A DNA stretch of 64,000 nt from Mycobacterium sp. E2479 (lineage in GTDB: Bacteria > Actinomycetota > Actinomycetes > Mycobacteriales > Mycobacteriaceae), in assembly GCF_001667925.1 (NCBI RefSeq), contig NZ_LZJR01000081.1:18642-82641 (forward strand), written 5' to 3'. Made by a program: the position numbers and the translations under genes. Every line of letters begins with the position of its first letter. Positions within the stretch are counted from its first letter, which is position 1. Under the pieces are notes generated by a model. It saw only the letters and a program-made list of their open reading frames with translations. It searched no databases and was not told the origin of the DNA. Positions 1-9,263 of this stretch are shown here, one piece after another.

Positions 1-52
1 CATGACGTTCGGCTACCTGGCGGCGTTGCACATCGCCGGCGGAGAAAGGTAA
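1..52 (+). CDS. kstD: 3-ketosteroid delta-1-dehydrogenase, 3' end only
   Basis: Only the last 16 codons and TAA are in the window. The C-terminal residues read TFGYLAALHIAG, which fits the final FAD-binding helix of KstD-type flavoproteins. The next gene starts 6 nt later, as in the kstD-Rv3538 pair of M. tuberculosis. KstD introduces the C1-C2 double bond in ring A of 3-ketosteroids. The assignment rests on this short tail and on synteny. Confidence 0.7.
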   Translation, partial: MTFGYLAALHIAGGER

Positions 53-57
53 CCGCG

Positions 58-930
58 ATGCCAATCGACGTAGAAGTCGCGCTGAACGCCGAGCTGGATC
101 CCATCGAATTCTCGTGGGCCAGTAGCGATGTGCAGCTCTACCACCTCGGACTGGGCGCGGGCGCCGATCCGATAGACCCACGCGAGCTGCGCTATCTGAT
201 CGACGACTCCCCGCAAGTACTACCGACATTCGGCAACGTGGCCGCCACCTTCCACGCCACAAAGCCGCCGGCGGTCAAGTTCCCCGGCATCGACATCGAG
301 CTGGGCAAGGTGCTGCACGCCAGCGAGCGGGTGGAGGCGCCCGCTCCGCTGCCGCCGTCCGGCTCGGCCAAGGCCGTCACCCGGTTCACGGACATCTGGG
401 ACAAAGGCAAGGCCGCGGTGATCTGGAGCGAGACGACGGTGACCGCGCCGGATGGCACGCTGCTGTGGACGCAGCGCCGGTCCATCTTCGCCCGCGGCGA
501 AGGCGGGTTCGGCGGCGAGCGCGGTGCGTCGACGTCCGACGGCGCGCCGGACCGTGCACCCGATCTCGAGGTCGACGTGCCGATTCTGCCGCAGCAGGCG
601 CTGCTCTACCGGCTGTGCGGCGACCGCAATCCGCTGCACTCCGATCCCGAATTCGCTGCTGCCGCAGGTTTTTCCCAGCCCATTCTGCACGGCCTGTGCA
701 CATATGGCATGACCTGCAAGGCGATCACCGATGCACTGCTCGACGGTGATGCCGGCGCGGTGGCGGCCTACGGCGCGCGTTTCGCCGGGGTGGCGTTCCC
801 CGGCGAAACGCTCAAGGTCGGCATCTGGAAGGACTCGGCGTCTTCGGAAGGCCGCTTCCTGGCGACCGTTGTTGCGCCGTCGCGCGACAACGCGGTCGTG
901 CTGTCGGGTGTCGAACTGGTGCCCGCCTAG
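58..930 (+). CDS. MaoC-like (R)-2-enoyl-CoA hydratase, Rv3538 orthologue
   Basis: A 290-aa double hot-dog protein of the Hsd4B/MFE-2 hydratase type. The C-terminal half carries the hydratase motif, with Asp189 and His194 in RLCGDRNPLH followed by the conserved QPILHGLCTYG stretch. Such enzymes hydrate trans-2-enoyl-CoA thioesters; next to kstD the likely substrates are steroid side-chain enoyl-CoAs. ATG start 5 nt after the kstD stop, so the two are probably co-transcribed. The family call is secure, the substrate is inferred from context. Confidence 0.88.
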   Translation: MPIDVEVALNAELDPIEFSWASSDVQLYHLGLGAGADPIDPRELRYLIDDSPQVLPTFGNVAATFHATKPPAVKFPGIDIELGKVLHASERVEAPAPLPPSGSAKAVTRFTDIWDKGKAAVIWSETTVTAPDGTLLWTQRRSIFARGEGGFGGERGASTSDGAPDRAPDLEVDVPILPQQALLYRLCGDRNPLHSDPEFAAAAGFSQPILHGLCTYGMTCKAITDALLDGDAGAVAAYGARFAGVAFPGETLKVGIWKDSASSEGRFLATVVAPSRDNAVVLSGVELVPA

Positions 931-947
931 CGGGTTTCCCTTCTGCC

Positions 948-971
948 GAGTGTGCGCTTAGCCGCACACTC
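948..971. repeat. Palindromic repeat copy 1 (perfect 9-bp arms)
   Basis: GAGTGTGCG at 948-956 and its exact complement CGCACACTC at 963-971 enclose a 6-nt centre. It lies between the convergent 3' ends of the MaoC gene and the restriction-fold gene. First of four related units that bracket the latter. It could act as a two-way terminator or as a dispersed repeat. Confidence 0.85.
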
Positions 972-977
972 ACTCTC

Positions 978-1001
978 GACTGTGCGGCTAGGCGCACACT
1001 C
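978..1001. repeat. Palindromic repeat copy 2, overlapping the end of the nuclease-fold gene
   Basis: GACTGTGCG at 978-986 and CGCACACTC at 993-1001 around GCTAGG; one arm mismatch relative to copy 1. The stop codon of the leftward gene (988-990) and its last codons lie inside this unit, so the repeat supplies the C-terminal residues RVCA and the TAG. Confidence 0.82.
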
Positions 1002-1881
1002 GCCGGGCCAACGCCGTCCGAACACGTTCGACGATCTCTACGGGCCGGTCGCCTGCCACCACCCGGATGATGATCCAGCCGAGACGCTCAAGCCTCTCCA
1101 GGCGACGGACGTCCCAGGTGTACTGCCGGCGATCCCTGCGGTGCTGTTCGCCGTCGTACTCAACGGCTACCTTGACGTCCTCCCAACCCATGTCCAGATA
1201 AGCGATCGCACTGTCGAATTCGTTGAACACCGGAATCTGTGTTTGCGGTCGCGGCAGGCCTGCTTGGATCAAAACGACGCGGAGCCACGACTCTTTCGGG
1301 GACTGCGCGCCTGCATCGAACAAGTCGAATGCTTGTCGTGCTCGCGCGATTCCGCGTCGTCCCGCGTACCGGCGGGCGAGCAGCTCGACATCAGCGGCCT
1401 TAATTTCCGTCGCCGCCGCCAATGAATCGATGCCTGCCACGGCAGTTTTAATCGGATACCAGCAGCCGAGGTCCAGCGCTGTCCTCGTCGGCGATGTAAC
1501 TGGCATGCTCGCCAGCACGTCGATCTCGTCCGCTTCGATGCGGTCCCGGTGAGTCTGTATCCCGGGGGGAGTACGCCGATTGTCGTGAAGCAACTCGACT
1601 ACAGCTAAATCATCGGCCCACTTACTGCCGTGTAAACAAGCCGCGGCGAACCCTGCGACAACGCCTAATCGTCCCGTCCATAGCCACCCCGCCTTCGCTC
1701 GAAGCTCGGTACCAACCTGAGTAGCACGTTGCACATAGACGTCGGGAAACAGTCGTCGACATCGCGTATCGAGTTGGGTCTTCGTCAAAGCCCCCGCAGC
1801 GATGGCCTCACTGCCGATGAACGGCTCTTGCACCAGAGCAGCGTCCCAGACGCTGCCACCGCCGTCACTTCGGCTGTCCAC
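988..1881 (-). CDS. AbiEi-like N-terminus with DUF559/Vsr-type restriction endonuclease fold
   Basis: A 297-aa protein with two parts. Residues about 15-60 (FIGSEAIAAGALT, CRRLFPDVYV) resemble the N-terminal region of AbiEi-type proteins. Residues about 235-285 look like a PD-(D/E)XK or Vsr/DUF559 fold, with VAVEYDGEQHR (Glu241, Asp243, His247) and a later GWIIIRV strand. Known members are called abortive-infection antitoxin-like or endonuclease-domain proteins; their role in mycobacteria is unknown. No AbiEii-like toxin is adjacent. GTG start; a later GTG at 1833 is possible. It sits where M. tuberculosis has PPE63. Palindromic repeats lie on both sides, one overlapping its 3' end and one ending 8 bp upstream of its start. 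Confidence 0.78.
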   Translation of the reverse strand: MDSRSDGGGSVWDAALVQEPFIGSEAIAAGALTKTQLDTRCRRLFPDVYVQRATQVGTELRAKAGWLWTGRLGVVAGFAAACLHGSKWADDLAVVELLHDNRRTPPGIQTHRDRIEADEIDVLASMPVTSPTRTALDLGCWYPIKTAVAGIDSLAAATEIKAADVELLARRYAGRRGIARARQAFDLFDAGAQSPKESWLRVVLIQAGLPRPQTQIPVFNEFDSAIAYLDMGWEDVKVAVEYDGEQHRRDRRQYTWDVRRLERLERLGWIIIRVVAGDRPVEIVERVRTALARRVCA

Positions 1882-1889
1882 ACGCTACC

Positions 1890-1913
1890 GAGTGTGCGGC
1901 TGGCCGCACACTC
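1890..1913. repeat. Palindromic repeat copy 3 (perfect 9-bp arms)
   Basis: GAGTGTGCG at 1890-1898 and CGCACACTC at 1905-1913 around GCTGGC. It lies just upstream of the restriction-fold gene and downstream of ltp2, so it could also end the igr operon transcript. Confidence 0.85.
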
Positions 1914-1923
1914 GAACGTGAAA

Positions 1924-1943
1924 GGGCGGCTGGCCGCACACTC
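1924..1943. repeat. Palindromic repeat copy 4, left arm decayed
   Basis: CGGCTGGCCGCACACTCG repeats the right two thirds of copy 3, but the left arm is replaced by unrelated bases (AAAGG). It looks like a truncated or decayed unit between copy 3 and the end of ltp2. Confidence 0.7.
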
Positions 1944-1970
1944 GGCGAAAGGGCTGCCCTGAGCGCAGCC

Positions 1971-3140
1971 CTAGCCCAGGATCAGGCCCGAGGTCGGCAC
2001 GCCGGTTCCAGCGGTGACGAGGACGTGCTCGACGTCGGGCACCGGGTTCACCGAGGTGCCCCGCAGTTGGCGCACACCCTCGGCGATGCCGTTCATGCCG
2101 TGGATGTAGGCCTCGCCGAGCTGACCACCGTGGGTGTTGATGGGCAGTCGCCCGCCAATCTCGATGGCGCCATCGGCGATGAAGTCCTTCGCCTCGCCCT
2201 TGCCGCAGAATCCCAACTCCTCCAGCTGAATCAGCGTGAAGGGAGTGAAGTGGTCGTAGAGCACGGCGGTCTGGATGTCGGTCGGCTTGAGGCCGGATTG
2301 AGACCAGAGCTGCTGGCCCACCACGCCCATCTCGGGTAGGCCTAGCTCGGGCCGGTAGTAGCTGACCATCGTGTACTGGTCGGGGCTGGAGCCCTGCGCG
2401 GCCGCCTCGATGACCGCCGGACGCTGCTTGAGGTCCTTCGCGCGCTCCGTCGAGGTCACCACGATCGCGACCGCCCCATCGGTCTCCTGGCAGCAGTCCA
2501 GCAGCCGCAGCGGCTCGGCGATCCACCGCGAATTCTGGTGATCCTCAATGGTTATCGGCTTCTCGTAGAAATACGCCTTCGGATTCTTGGCCGCGTGCTT
2601 GCGGTCGGCCACCGAAATCGCACCGAAGTCCCGGCTGGTCGCACCGGACAGATGCATGTAGCGCTGGGCAATCATCGCGACTTGGGCGGCCGGCGTGGAC
2701 AGCCCGTGCGGGTAAGAGAAGGAGTTATCCGCCGCCGTCGAATCAGCCTGCACGCCGGCGTTTCCCACCAGCCGGGTCTGCACCTGACCGAACCGCATGC
2801 CCGAGCGCTCGTTGAATGCCCGGTATGCGACGACGACGTCGGCCACACCGGTGGCCACGGCGATCGCCGCCTGCTGGACGGTCGCGCACGCGGCGCCGCC
2901 ACCGTATCCGATCTGCGAGAAGAACTTCAGGTCACCGATGCCGACCGCACGCGCGACGGCGGTCTCGTTGTTGGTGTCCATCGTGAACGTCGTCAGGCCG
3001 TCCACATCCGACGGCGAGAGCCCGGCGTCGCCCAACGCATCAAGAACCGCCTCGGCGGCCAGACGCAGCTCGCTGCGGCCGGAGTCCTTGGAGAAGTCGG
3101 TGGCGCCGATGCCGACGATCGCGGCCTTACCCGACAACAT
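1971..3140 (-). CDS. ltp2: Thiolase-like retro-aldolase Ltp2 (Rv3540c)
   Basis: A 389-aa lipid-transfer-protein-type thiolase homologue. In M. tuberculosis Ltp2 is the retro-aldol lyase that cleaves 17-hydroxy-3-oxo-4-pregnene-20-carboxyl-CoA to androstenedione and propionyl-CoA, working with the DUF35 domain of ChsH2. The thiolase fold is visible (GYGGGAACATVQQA near residue 80, THGGQLGEAYIHGMNG near 330), without the usual catalytic Cys context of biosynthetic thiolases. Last gene of the igr operon; its ATG overlaps the chsH1 stop as TGATG. Confidence 0.93.
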   Translation of the reverse strand: MLSGKAAIVGIGATDFSKDSGRSELRLAAEAVLDALGDAGLSPSDVDGLTTFTMDTNNETAVARAVGIGDLKFFSQIGYGGGAACATVQQAAIAVATGVADVVVAYRAFNERSGMRFGQVQTRLVGNAGVQADSTAADNSFSYPHGLSTPAAQVAMIAQRYMHLSGATSRDFGAISVADRKHAAKNPKAYFYEKPITIEDHQNSRWIAEPLRLLDCCQETDGAVAIVVTSTERAKDLKQRPAVIEAAAQGSSPDQYTMVSYYRPELGLPEMGVVGQQLWSQSGLKPTDIQTAVLYDHFTPFTLIQLEELGFCGKGEAKDFIADGAIEIGGRLPINTHGGQLGEAYIHGMNGIAEGVRQLRGTSVNPVPDVEHVLVTAGTGVPTSGLILG

Positions 3141-3541
3141 CAGACGCCCCCGATCGTCAGCGTAACGTTCGCGATGACGTGGTCGCCCAGGCTGTTGCGG
3201 CCGAACACCTTCACCGTGATCAAACCATCTTTGACGGCGGTCACCTCGCCGGAGAACGTGACGGTGTCATAGGCGTACCACGGCACACCGAGCCGCAGCC
3301 CGATCGATTTGATCAGCGCCGTCGGACCCGCCCAGTCGGTGATGTAGCGCTGCACCAGGCCGGTGTCGGTGAGGATGTTGACGAAGATGTCCTTGGACCC
3401 CTTGGCCTGAGCCAGGTCCCGGTCGTGGTGCACATCCTGAAAGTCCCTGGTGGCCAAAGCTGTTGAGATGATGAACGTGGGCGAGCCATGCAGCTTGAGT
3501 TCGGGCAGGGTGGTGCCCACTTCGACGACGGGTGCGCTCAT
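3140..3541 (-). CDS. chsH1: MaoC-like hydratase subunit ChsH1 (Rv3541c)
   Basis: A 133-aa single hot-dog protein. With ChsH2 it forms the hydratase acting on the 3-oxo-4,17-pregnadiene-20-carboxyl-CoA intermediate. The hydratase signature is in TRDFQDVHHD (Asp33, His38). I start at MSAPVV (3541) because that ATG forms an ATGA overlap with the chsH2 stop; the open frame extends 13 codons further upstream but only inside chsH2. Ends in a TGATG overlap with ltp2. Confidence 0.92.
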   Translation of the reverse strand: MSAPVVEVGTTLPELKLHGSPTFIISTALATRDFQDVHHDRDLAQAKGSKDIFVNILTDTGLVQRYITDWAGPTALIKSIGLRLGVPWYAYDTVTFSGEVTAVKDGLITVKVFGRNSLGDHVIANVTLTIGGV

Positions 3542-4500
3542 GCTTGGTCCCCCAAGGGTGTCCAAGCGTAGAGACTCCACTCCGGGCCGGAATCACCGGC
3601 CGGGAAGTCGATATACGTTGCGCGAACCGGCATTCCGATCTTGATCTCGGCGTGGTCGACGTTGCGTAGCTCGCCGAGCATACGAACGCCCTCTTCCAGT
3701 TCGACCAGTGCGATCACGAACGGCAGCGTGCGCCCGGGCACCTTCGGCGCGTGGTGCACCACGAAGCTGAACACCGTGCCCCGACCGCTGGCCACCGCGT
3801 AGTCGATGGGCGCGGCCTTGTCCTGCCACACCGCCGGCACCGGCGGGTGTTGCAGGGTGCCGTCGGCGAGACGCTGGATGCGCAACTCGTGCGCTTTGAC
3901 ACCCTCCCAGAAGAAAGCCGTGTCGCGCGACACCGCGGGCCGCATCATGGCCTCGGCGTCCAGGTCATCCGGGACGGATCCGACGACGCCGGAATCCTCT
4001 CGGGGCCTGAATTTCAAAATGCGCCAGGCCATCTCGGCGACGACCTCGTCACCGACGCGCCATGTGATGTGCTGGTTGATGAACCAGCCCTCACCGAGCC
4101 CGGTCTGCTTGGGACCGACCACGTCGCGCATCTCGGAGGTGACGGTGACCTGCTCGCCCGGACGTAGGTATCGGTGGTAAGTCTGCTCGCAGTTGGTAGC
4201 GACCACCCCGATGTACCCGGCCTCGTCGAACAGCTGCATGATCGGGCCCATGGGGTCGTCGGTCGGGCGTTCGCCCGCGAGGCCGAACATCGTCCACACC
4301 TGAATCATCGCCGGCGGGGCGACAATTCCGGGGTGACCGGCGGCCTTGGCGGCGGCCTCATCGACGTAGATCGGGTTACGGTCGCCGAGCGCCTCGACCC
4401 AGTTGTTGATCGTCGGCTGGTTCACCGGATCCCGGGCGTCCCGCGGCTTTGCGACGACGGTGGCCGTGATTTCTGCGATGGCGTCCTGAATGTCGGTCAT
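3538..4500 (-). CDS. chsH2: ChsH2, MaoC-like hydratase fused to DUF35 (Rv3542c)
   Basis: A 320-aa two-domain protein. The N-terminal half is hot-dog (ALGDRNPIYVDEAAAKAAGHPGI), pairing with ChsH1. The C-terminal third is a DUF35 OB-fold (LRIQRLADGTLQHPPVPAVW through YAWTPLGD), known to bind Ltp2 and aid the aldol cleavage. The zinc-ribbon cysteines often seen before a DUF35 OB-fold are missing. ATGA overlaps on both sides keep it coupled to fadE29 and chsH1. Confidence 0.93.
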   Translation of the reverse strand: MTDIQDAIAEITATVVAKPRDARDPVNQPTINNWVEALGDRNPIYVDEAAAKAAGHPGIVAPPAMIQVWTMFGLAGERPTDDPMGPIMQLFDEAGYIGVVATNCEQTYHRYLRPGEQVTVTSEMRDVVGPKQTGLGEGWFINQHITWRVGDEVVAEMAWRILKFRPREDSGVVGSVPDDLDAEAMMRPAVSRDTAFFWEGVKAHELRIQRLADGTLQHPPVPAVWQDKAAPIDYAVASGRGTVFSFVVHHAPKVPGRTLPFVIALVELEEGVRMLGELRNVDHAEIKIGMPVRATYIDFPAGDSGPEWSLYAWTPLGDQA

Positions 4501-5660
4501 CGAGGCACCCTCGGCACCTTGAGACCCGATGCGGCGATCATCTCGCGCATCACCTCGTTCACGCCCCCACCGAAAGTGATGACCAGGTTGCGCTTGGTCT
4601 GCGAATCCAGCCAGTTGAGCAGGTCGGCGGTGTCCGCATCGGCGGGGTTGCCGTACCTGCCGACGATCTCTTCGGCGAGTCGTCCGATGTACTGGACGCG
4701 CTCCGTGCCAAAGACTTTCGTCGACGCGGCGTCGGCCACGTTGATGTCCTCACCCGCGGCCGCTACTTGCCAGTTGAGCAGCTCGTTGACTCGCCACATC
4801 GCATGGATCTCACCGAGCGCCCGCTTGACGTCCTGGTGGTCGATCGGCGTGACACCGTCACTGCCCGGTTTAGAGGCCCACGCTTGCACGCGGTCGTAGA
4901 TGCCTGCGGTGCGGCCGGCAGGGCCCAGCATGACCCGCTCGTTGTTGAGTTGGGTGGTGATCAGCCGCCACCCGCCGTTCTCCTCGCCGACCAACATCTC
5001 GGCGGGCACCCGTACGTCGTTGTAGTAGGTGGCGTTGGTGTGGTGGGCACCGTCGGACAGGATGATCGGCGTCCAGGAGTAACCGGGATCCTTCGTGTCG
5101 ACGATCAGGATCGAAATGCCCTTGTGCTTCACGGCTTCCGGGTCGGTACGGCAGGCCAGCCAGATGTAGTCCGCGTCGTGGGCGCCGGTGGTGAAGATCT
5201 TCTGCCCGTTGACGATGTACTCGTCGCCGTGGCGCACGGCAGTCGTGCGCAGGGAGGCGAGATCGGTTCCGGCCTCGGGCTCGGTGTAGCCGATCGCGAA
5301 GTGAACCTCGCCGGCGAGGATGGCCGGCAAGAATTTCTTCTTCTGCAGATCGCTGCCGAACTGCTGCAGTGTCGGACCGACCGTCTGCAATGTCACCGCG
5401 GGCAGCGGCACGTCGGCCCGGTGCGCTTCGTTGACGAAGATCGACTGCTCGATGGGGCCGAACCCCAACCCGCCGAACTCCTTTGGCCATCCGACGCCGA
5501 GCTTGCCGTCCCGGCCCATTCGCCGGATCACCGCGCGGTAGGCCTCGTTGTGCCGGTCGGCCTCCATGGCCTTCATCTCGTCTGACGAGATCAGGTTCGA
5601 AAAGTATTCCCGCAGTTCCGCTTGCAGCTGACGCTGCTCCGGAGTCAGGTCTATGAACAT
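4497..5660 (-). CDS. fadE29: Acyl-CoA dehydrogenase FadE29 / ChsE2 (Rv3543c)
   Basis: A 387-aa acyl-CoA dehydrogenase subunit. FAD-contacting segment FAIGYTEPEAGTDLASL is clear. In M. tuberculosis FadE28 and FadE29 form an alpha2beta2 enzyme (ChsE1-ChsE2) that dehydrogenates the three-carbon side chain of 3-oxo-4-pregnene-20-carboxyl-CoA. Its start lies 7 nt inside fadE28 (10-nt overlap) and it ends ATGA with chsH2. Confidence 0.93.
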   Translation of the reverse strand: MFIDLTPEQRQLQAELREYFSNLISSDEMKAMEADRHNEAYRAVIRRMGRDGKLGVGWPKEFGGLGFGPIEQSIFVNEAHRADVPLPAVTLQTVGPTLQQFGSDLQKKKFLPAILAGEVHFAIGYTEPEAGTDLASLRTTAVRHGDEYIVNGQKIFTTGAHDADYIWLACRTDPEAVKHKGISILIVDTKDPGYSWTPIILSDGAHHTNATYYNDVRVPAEMLVGEENGGWRLITTQLNNERVMLGPAGRTAGIYDRVQAWASKPGSDGVTPIDHQDVKRALGEIHAMWRVNELLNWQVAAAGEDINVADAASTKVFGTERVQYIGRLAEEIVGRYGNPADADTADLLNWLDSQTKRNLVITFGGGVNEVMREMIAASGLKVPRVPR

Positions 5661-6694
5661 TGCGCTCCCACCAGATCGAGGCCTGCGAGGAGGTCAAGGC
5701 GTAGCGAAGAACCGCCCAGCAGCCGGGACAGGTCCTTGATCGTGGAGTAGTACCGGTGCATCGGATAGGTGATGTCCATTCCCATCCCGCCGTGCAGGTG
5801 ATGGCAGATCTGCATGGCCGGCGGCGCCTGCGATGTGATCCAGTAGCCGAGGACATCCAGGTCGTCTTGCACTTGAGGGGCCGATCCACCCCTTTCGAAC
5901 AGTCCCCAGGCAACCGATTTCGCCACCAAATCGATGGTGCGCGAGGCGATGTAGACCTCGGCGAGCTGGGCGGCCACGGTCTGGAATGTCGACAGAGGCT
6001 TGCCGAACTGCTTGCGGTTGGCCACGTAGTCGGCGGTCAGCCGCAGCGCTCCGGCCACCAGCCCGTCGGCGTAGGCGCCGATGGTGGCCAGCGCCAACTG
6101 GTTGACTTGGGGAGCCGTCGTGCCCGGCAAAACGTCATGGTCTGCTACCGCGACGTCGGCGAACGTGACCGTGTATTCCTCGGAGCCGTTGGAGGTCGGG
6201 GTTCGAACCACGTCGACACCGTTGGCTTTCGGCGATACGACGACAACCGCGCTGTCGGCCGTGACGATGATCCAATCCGCTTGTCCGGCATAGCCGACGC
6301 CGACCTTGGTGCCCGACAGCCGGCCGTTGGCGAAGCTGGTCGAGGGTCGGTCCGGCAGCGCAGCGCCCGGCTCGTTGAGGGCGGCGGTCAGCACGGCGCC
6401 CTTGGCGACGCCTGCCAGGAACCGGTCCTGCTGCTCGCCGGAGGCAAAATCAAGCAGTGGCAGCACGCCGAAACCCAGAGTGGCCAGGGCCGGCGTGATC
6501 GCGCCGTGGCGGCCGATCTCGGTCAGCACGGTGGCGACCTCGAGCAGACCCACGCCGTCGCCACCAAGGCGTTCGGGCACGGGTAGCGCCGTCACGCCGC
6601 CGTCGACCAATGCGTCCCAGCTCAATTCACGCTCGGTAACCGACGTCACCACATCGGCGACGGCCCGTTGCGTCGCAGTGAGATCGAAGTCCAT
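5651..6694 (-). CDS. fadE28: Acyl-CoA dehydrogenase FadE28 / ChsE1 (Rv3544c)
   Basis: A 347-aa partner subunit of ChsE2. The C-terminal part has the dehydrogenase pattern VANRKQFGKPLSTFQTVAAQ and HHLHGGMGMDITYPMHRYY. I start at MDFDLTATQ (6694), whose ATG overlaps the cyp125 stop as TGATG; the longer open frame upstream is only a shadow of cyp125. Second gene of the igr operon. Confidence 0.92.
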   Translation of the reverse strand: MDFDLTATQRAVADVVTSVTERELSWDALVDGGVTALPVPERLGGDGVGLLEVATVLTEIGRHGAITPALATLGFGVLPLLDFASGEQQDRFLAGVAKGAVLTAALNEPGAALPDRPSTSFANGRLSGTKVGVGYAGQADWIIVTADSAVVVVSPKANGVDVVRTPTSNGSEEYTVTFADVAVADHDVLPGTTAPQVNQLALATIGAYADGLVAGALRLTADYVANRKQFGKPLSTFQTVAAQLAEVYIASRTIDLVAKSVAWGLFERGGSAPQVQDDLDVLGYWITSQAPPAMQICHHLHGGMGMDITYPMHRYYSTIKDLSRLLGGSSLRLDLLAGLDLVGAQCS

Positions 6695-7944
6695 CAGGAC
6701 GTCACCGCGGCATTGCCGGCGTAGTCGACCTGCCAGTGCTTGATGCCGTTGAGCCAGCCCGAACGTAACCGCTCGGGTTCGCCAGTCGGCTTGAGATTCG
6801 GCATGTGATCGGCGACCGCGTTGAAGATCAGGTTGATCGTCATGCGGGCCAGGTTCGCACCGATGCAATAGTGGGCGCCGGTGCCGCCGAACCCGACGTG
6901 CGGGTTCGGGTCGCGCAGGATGTTGAAGGTGTGCGGGTCTTCGAAGACCTCTTCGTCGAAGTTGGCCGACCGATACGACATCACCACCCGCTGACCCTTT
7001 TTGATCTGCACGCCGCCCAACTCGGTGTCCTCGTTGGCGGTGCGCTGGAAGGCCGAAACCGGAGTGGCCCACCGGATGATCTCGTCCGCGGCGGTCGCCG
7101 GGCGTTCCCTCTTGAAGAGCTCCCATTGATCGGGGTTGTCGGCGAAGGCGATCATGCCGTGCGTGATCGAGTTTCGTGTCGTCTCGTTGCCCGCCACGGC
7201 CAGCATGACTACGAAGAAACCGAACTCGTCATCGGAGAGCTTCTCGCCGTCGATGTCGGCCTGGATCAGGGTGGTGACGATGTCGTCGGTGGGGTTCTTG
7301 CCACGCTCCTCGGCCATGGCCATGGCGTACGTGATCAGTTCCATCGACGACTGCGCGGGATCGACGGTGGCGTACTCGGGGTCGGTGCCACCGGTCATCT
7401 CGTTGGACCAGCGGAAGAGCTTGTCGCGGTCCTCCTGGGGAACGCCGAGCAGGCCCGCGATGGCTTGCAGGGGCAGCTCGCACGACACCTGCTCGACGAA
7501 GTCACCGCTGCCCTCTTTCGCGGCGGTCTCGGCGATGTTCTGGGCACGTTGGGCCAGTTCGGCTTCCAGCCGTCCGATTGCCCGCGGCGTGAACCCGCGC
7601 GAGATGATCTTGCGCAGCCGGGTGTGGTGCGGCGCGTCCATGTTGAGCATGACGCTGCGCTGCAGCTCGACCTGCTCCCGCTTCATCTCCGGCGGCCAGG
7701 TCGGGATGGCGCCGTTCATCCAGCTCGAGAAGATGTCGCTGCGCTTCGACACCTCCTTGACGTCAGCGTGCTTGGTGACGATCCAATATCCGTGGTCCTC
7801 GAACCCGCCCGCGCCGTTCGGGATGTCAACCCAGTGGATCGGCTCTGCCTTGCGCAGCTGTGCCAGCTCCTCGACGGGCAACGCGGCAAGATTGACGTCG
7901 GGGTCAAGGAAGTCGAAGTCGGCGGGAATGTTGGGGGGTGCCAT
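6694..7944 (-). CDS. cyp125: Steroid C26(27)-monooxygenase CYP125
   Basis: A 416-aa cytochrome P450 that oxidises the terminal side-chain carbon of cholesterol or cholest-4-en-3-one to start side-chain beta-oxidation. Heme loop FGGTGAHYCIGANLAR with Cys360, and I-helix AGNETT, are intact. First gene of the leftward igr operon. The ATG is preceded by a good ribosome site (AGGAG at about 7955-7960, minus strand), and a KstR operator lies 30 bp upstream. Confidence 0.96.
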   Translation of the reverse strand: MAPPNIPADFDFLDPDVNLAALPVEELAQLRKAEPIHWVDIPNGAGGFEDHGYWIVTKHADVKEVSKRSDIFSSWMNGAIPTWPPEMKREQVELQRSVMLNMDAPHHTRLRKIISRGFTPRAIGRLEAELAQRAQNIAETAAKEGSGDFVEQVSCELPLQAIAGLLGVPQEDRDKLFRWSNEMTGGTDPEYATVDPAQSSMELITYAMAMAEERGKNPTDDIVTTLIQADIDGEKLSDDEFGFFVVMLAVAGNETTRNSITHGMIAFADNPDQWELFKRERPATAADEIIRWATPVSAFQRTANEDTELGGVQIKKGQRVVMSYRSANFDEEVFEDPHTFNILRDPNPHVGFGGTGAHYCIGANLARMTINLIFNAVADHMPNLKPTGEPERLRSGWLNGIKHWQVDYAGNAAVTS

Positions 7945-7973
7945 GTAGGGTGCGCTCCTTTTACAACACTAAT

Positions 7974-7987
7974 TGCAACGTGTTCTA
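7974..7987. promoter_or_regulatory. KstR operator upstream of cyp125
   Basis: TGCAACGTGTTCTA matches TnnAACnnGTTnnA, the published KstR 14-bp motif, at every fixed position. It lies 30 bp upstream of the cyp125 start in the cyp125/fadA5 divergent region. Confidence 0.85.
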
Positions 7988-8052
7988 GTGCCAGTAAAAC
8001 ATGCCTCCTGCGCAGATAAAAGGCAGGTCGCCATCCTCGCTTGTCAGAGTAA

Positions 8053-9240
<1,188 letters not shown>

Positions 9241-9263
9241 CGTTCGATCGTTTCGGCCTGTTG

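Noticed and set aside
952..1425. 157-aa plus-strand frame beginning in the palindromic repeats (MRLAAHS...)
   Set aside because: It is antisense to the restriction-fold gene and its start residues are just translated repeat sequence; no family resemblance.
988..1881. A complete AbiE toxin-antitoxin system
   Set aside because: No nucleotidyltransferase (AbiEii-like) toxin gene is next to it; only the AbiEi-like N-terminus is seen.
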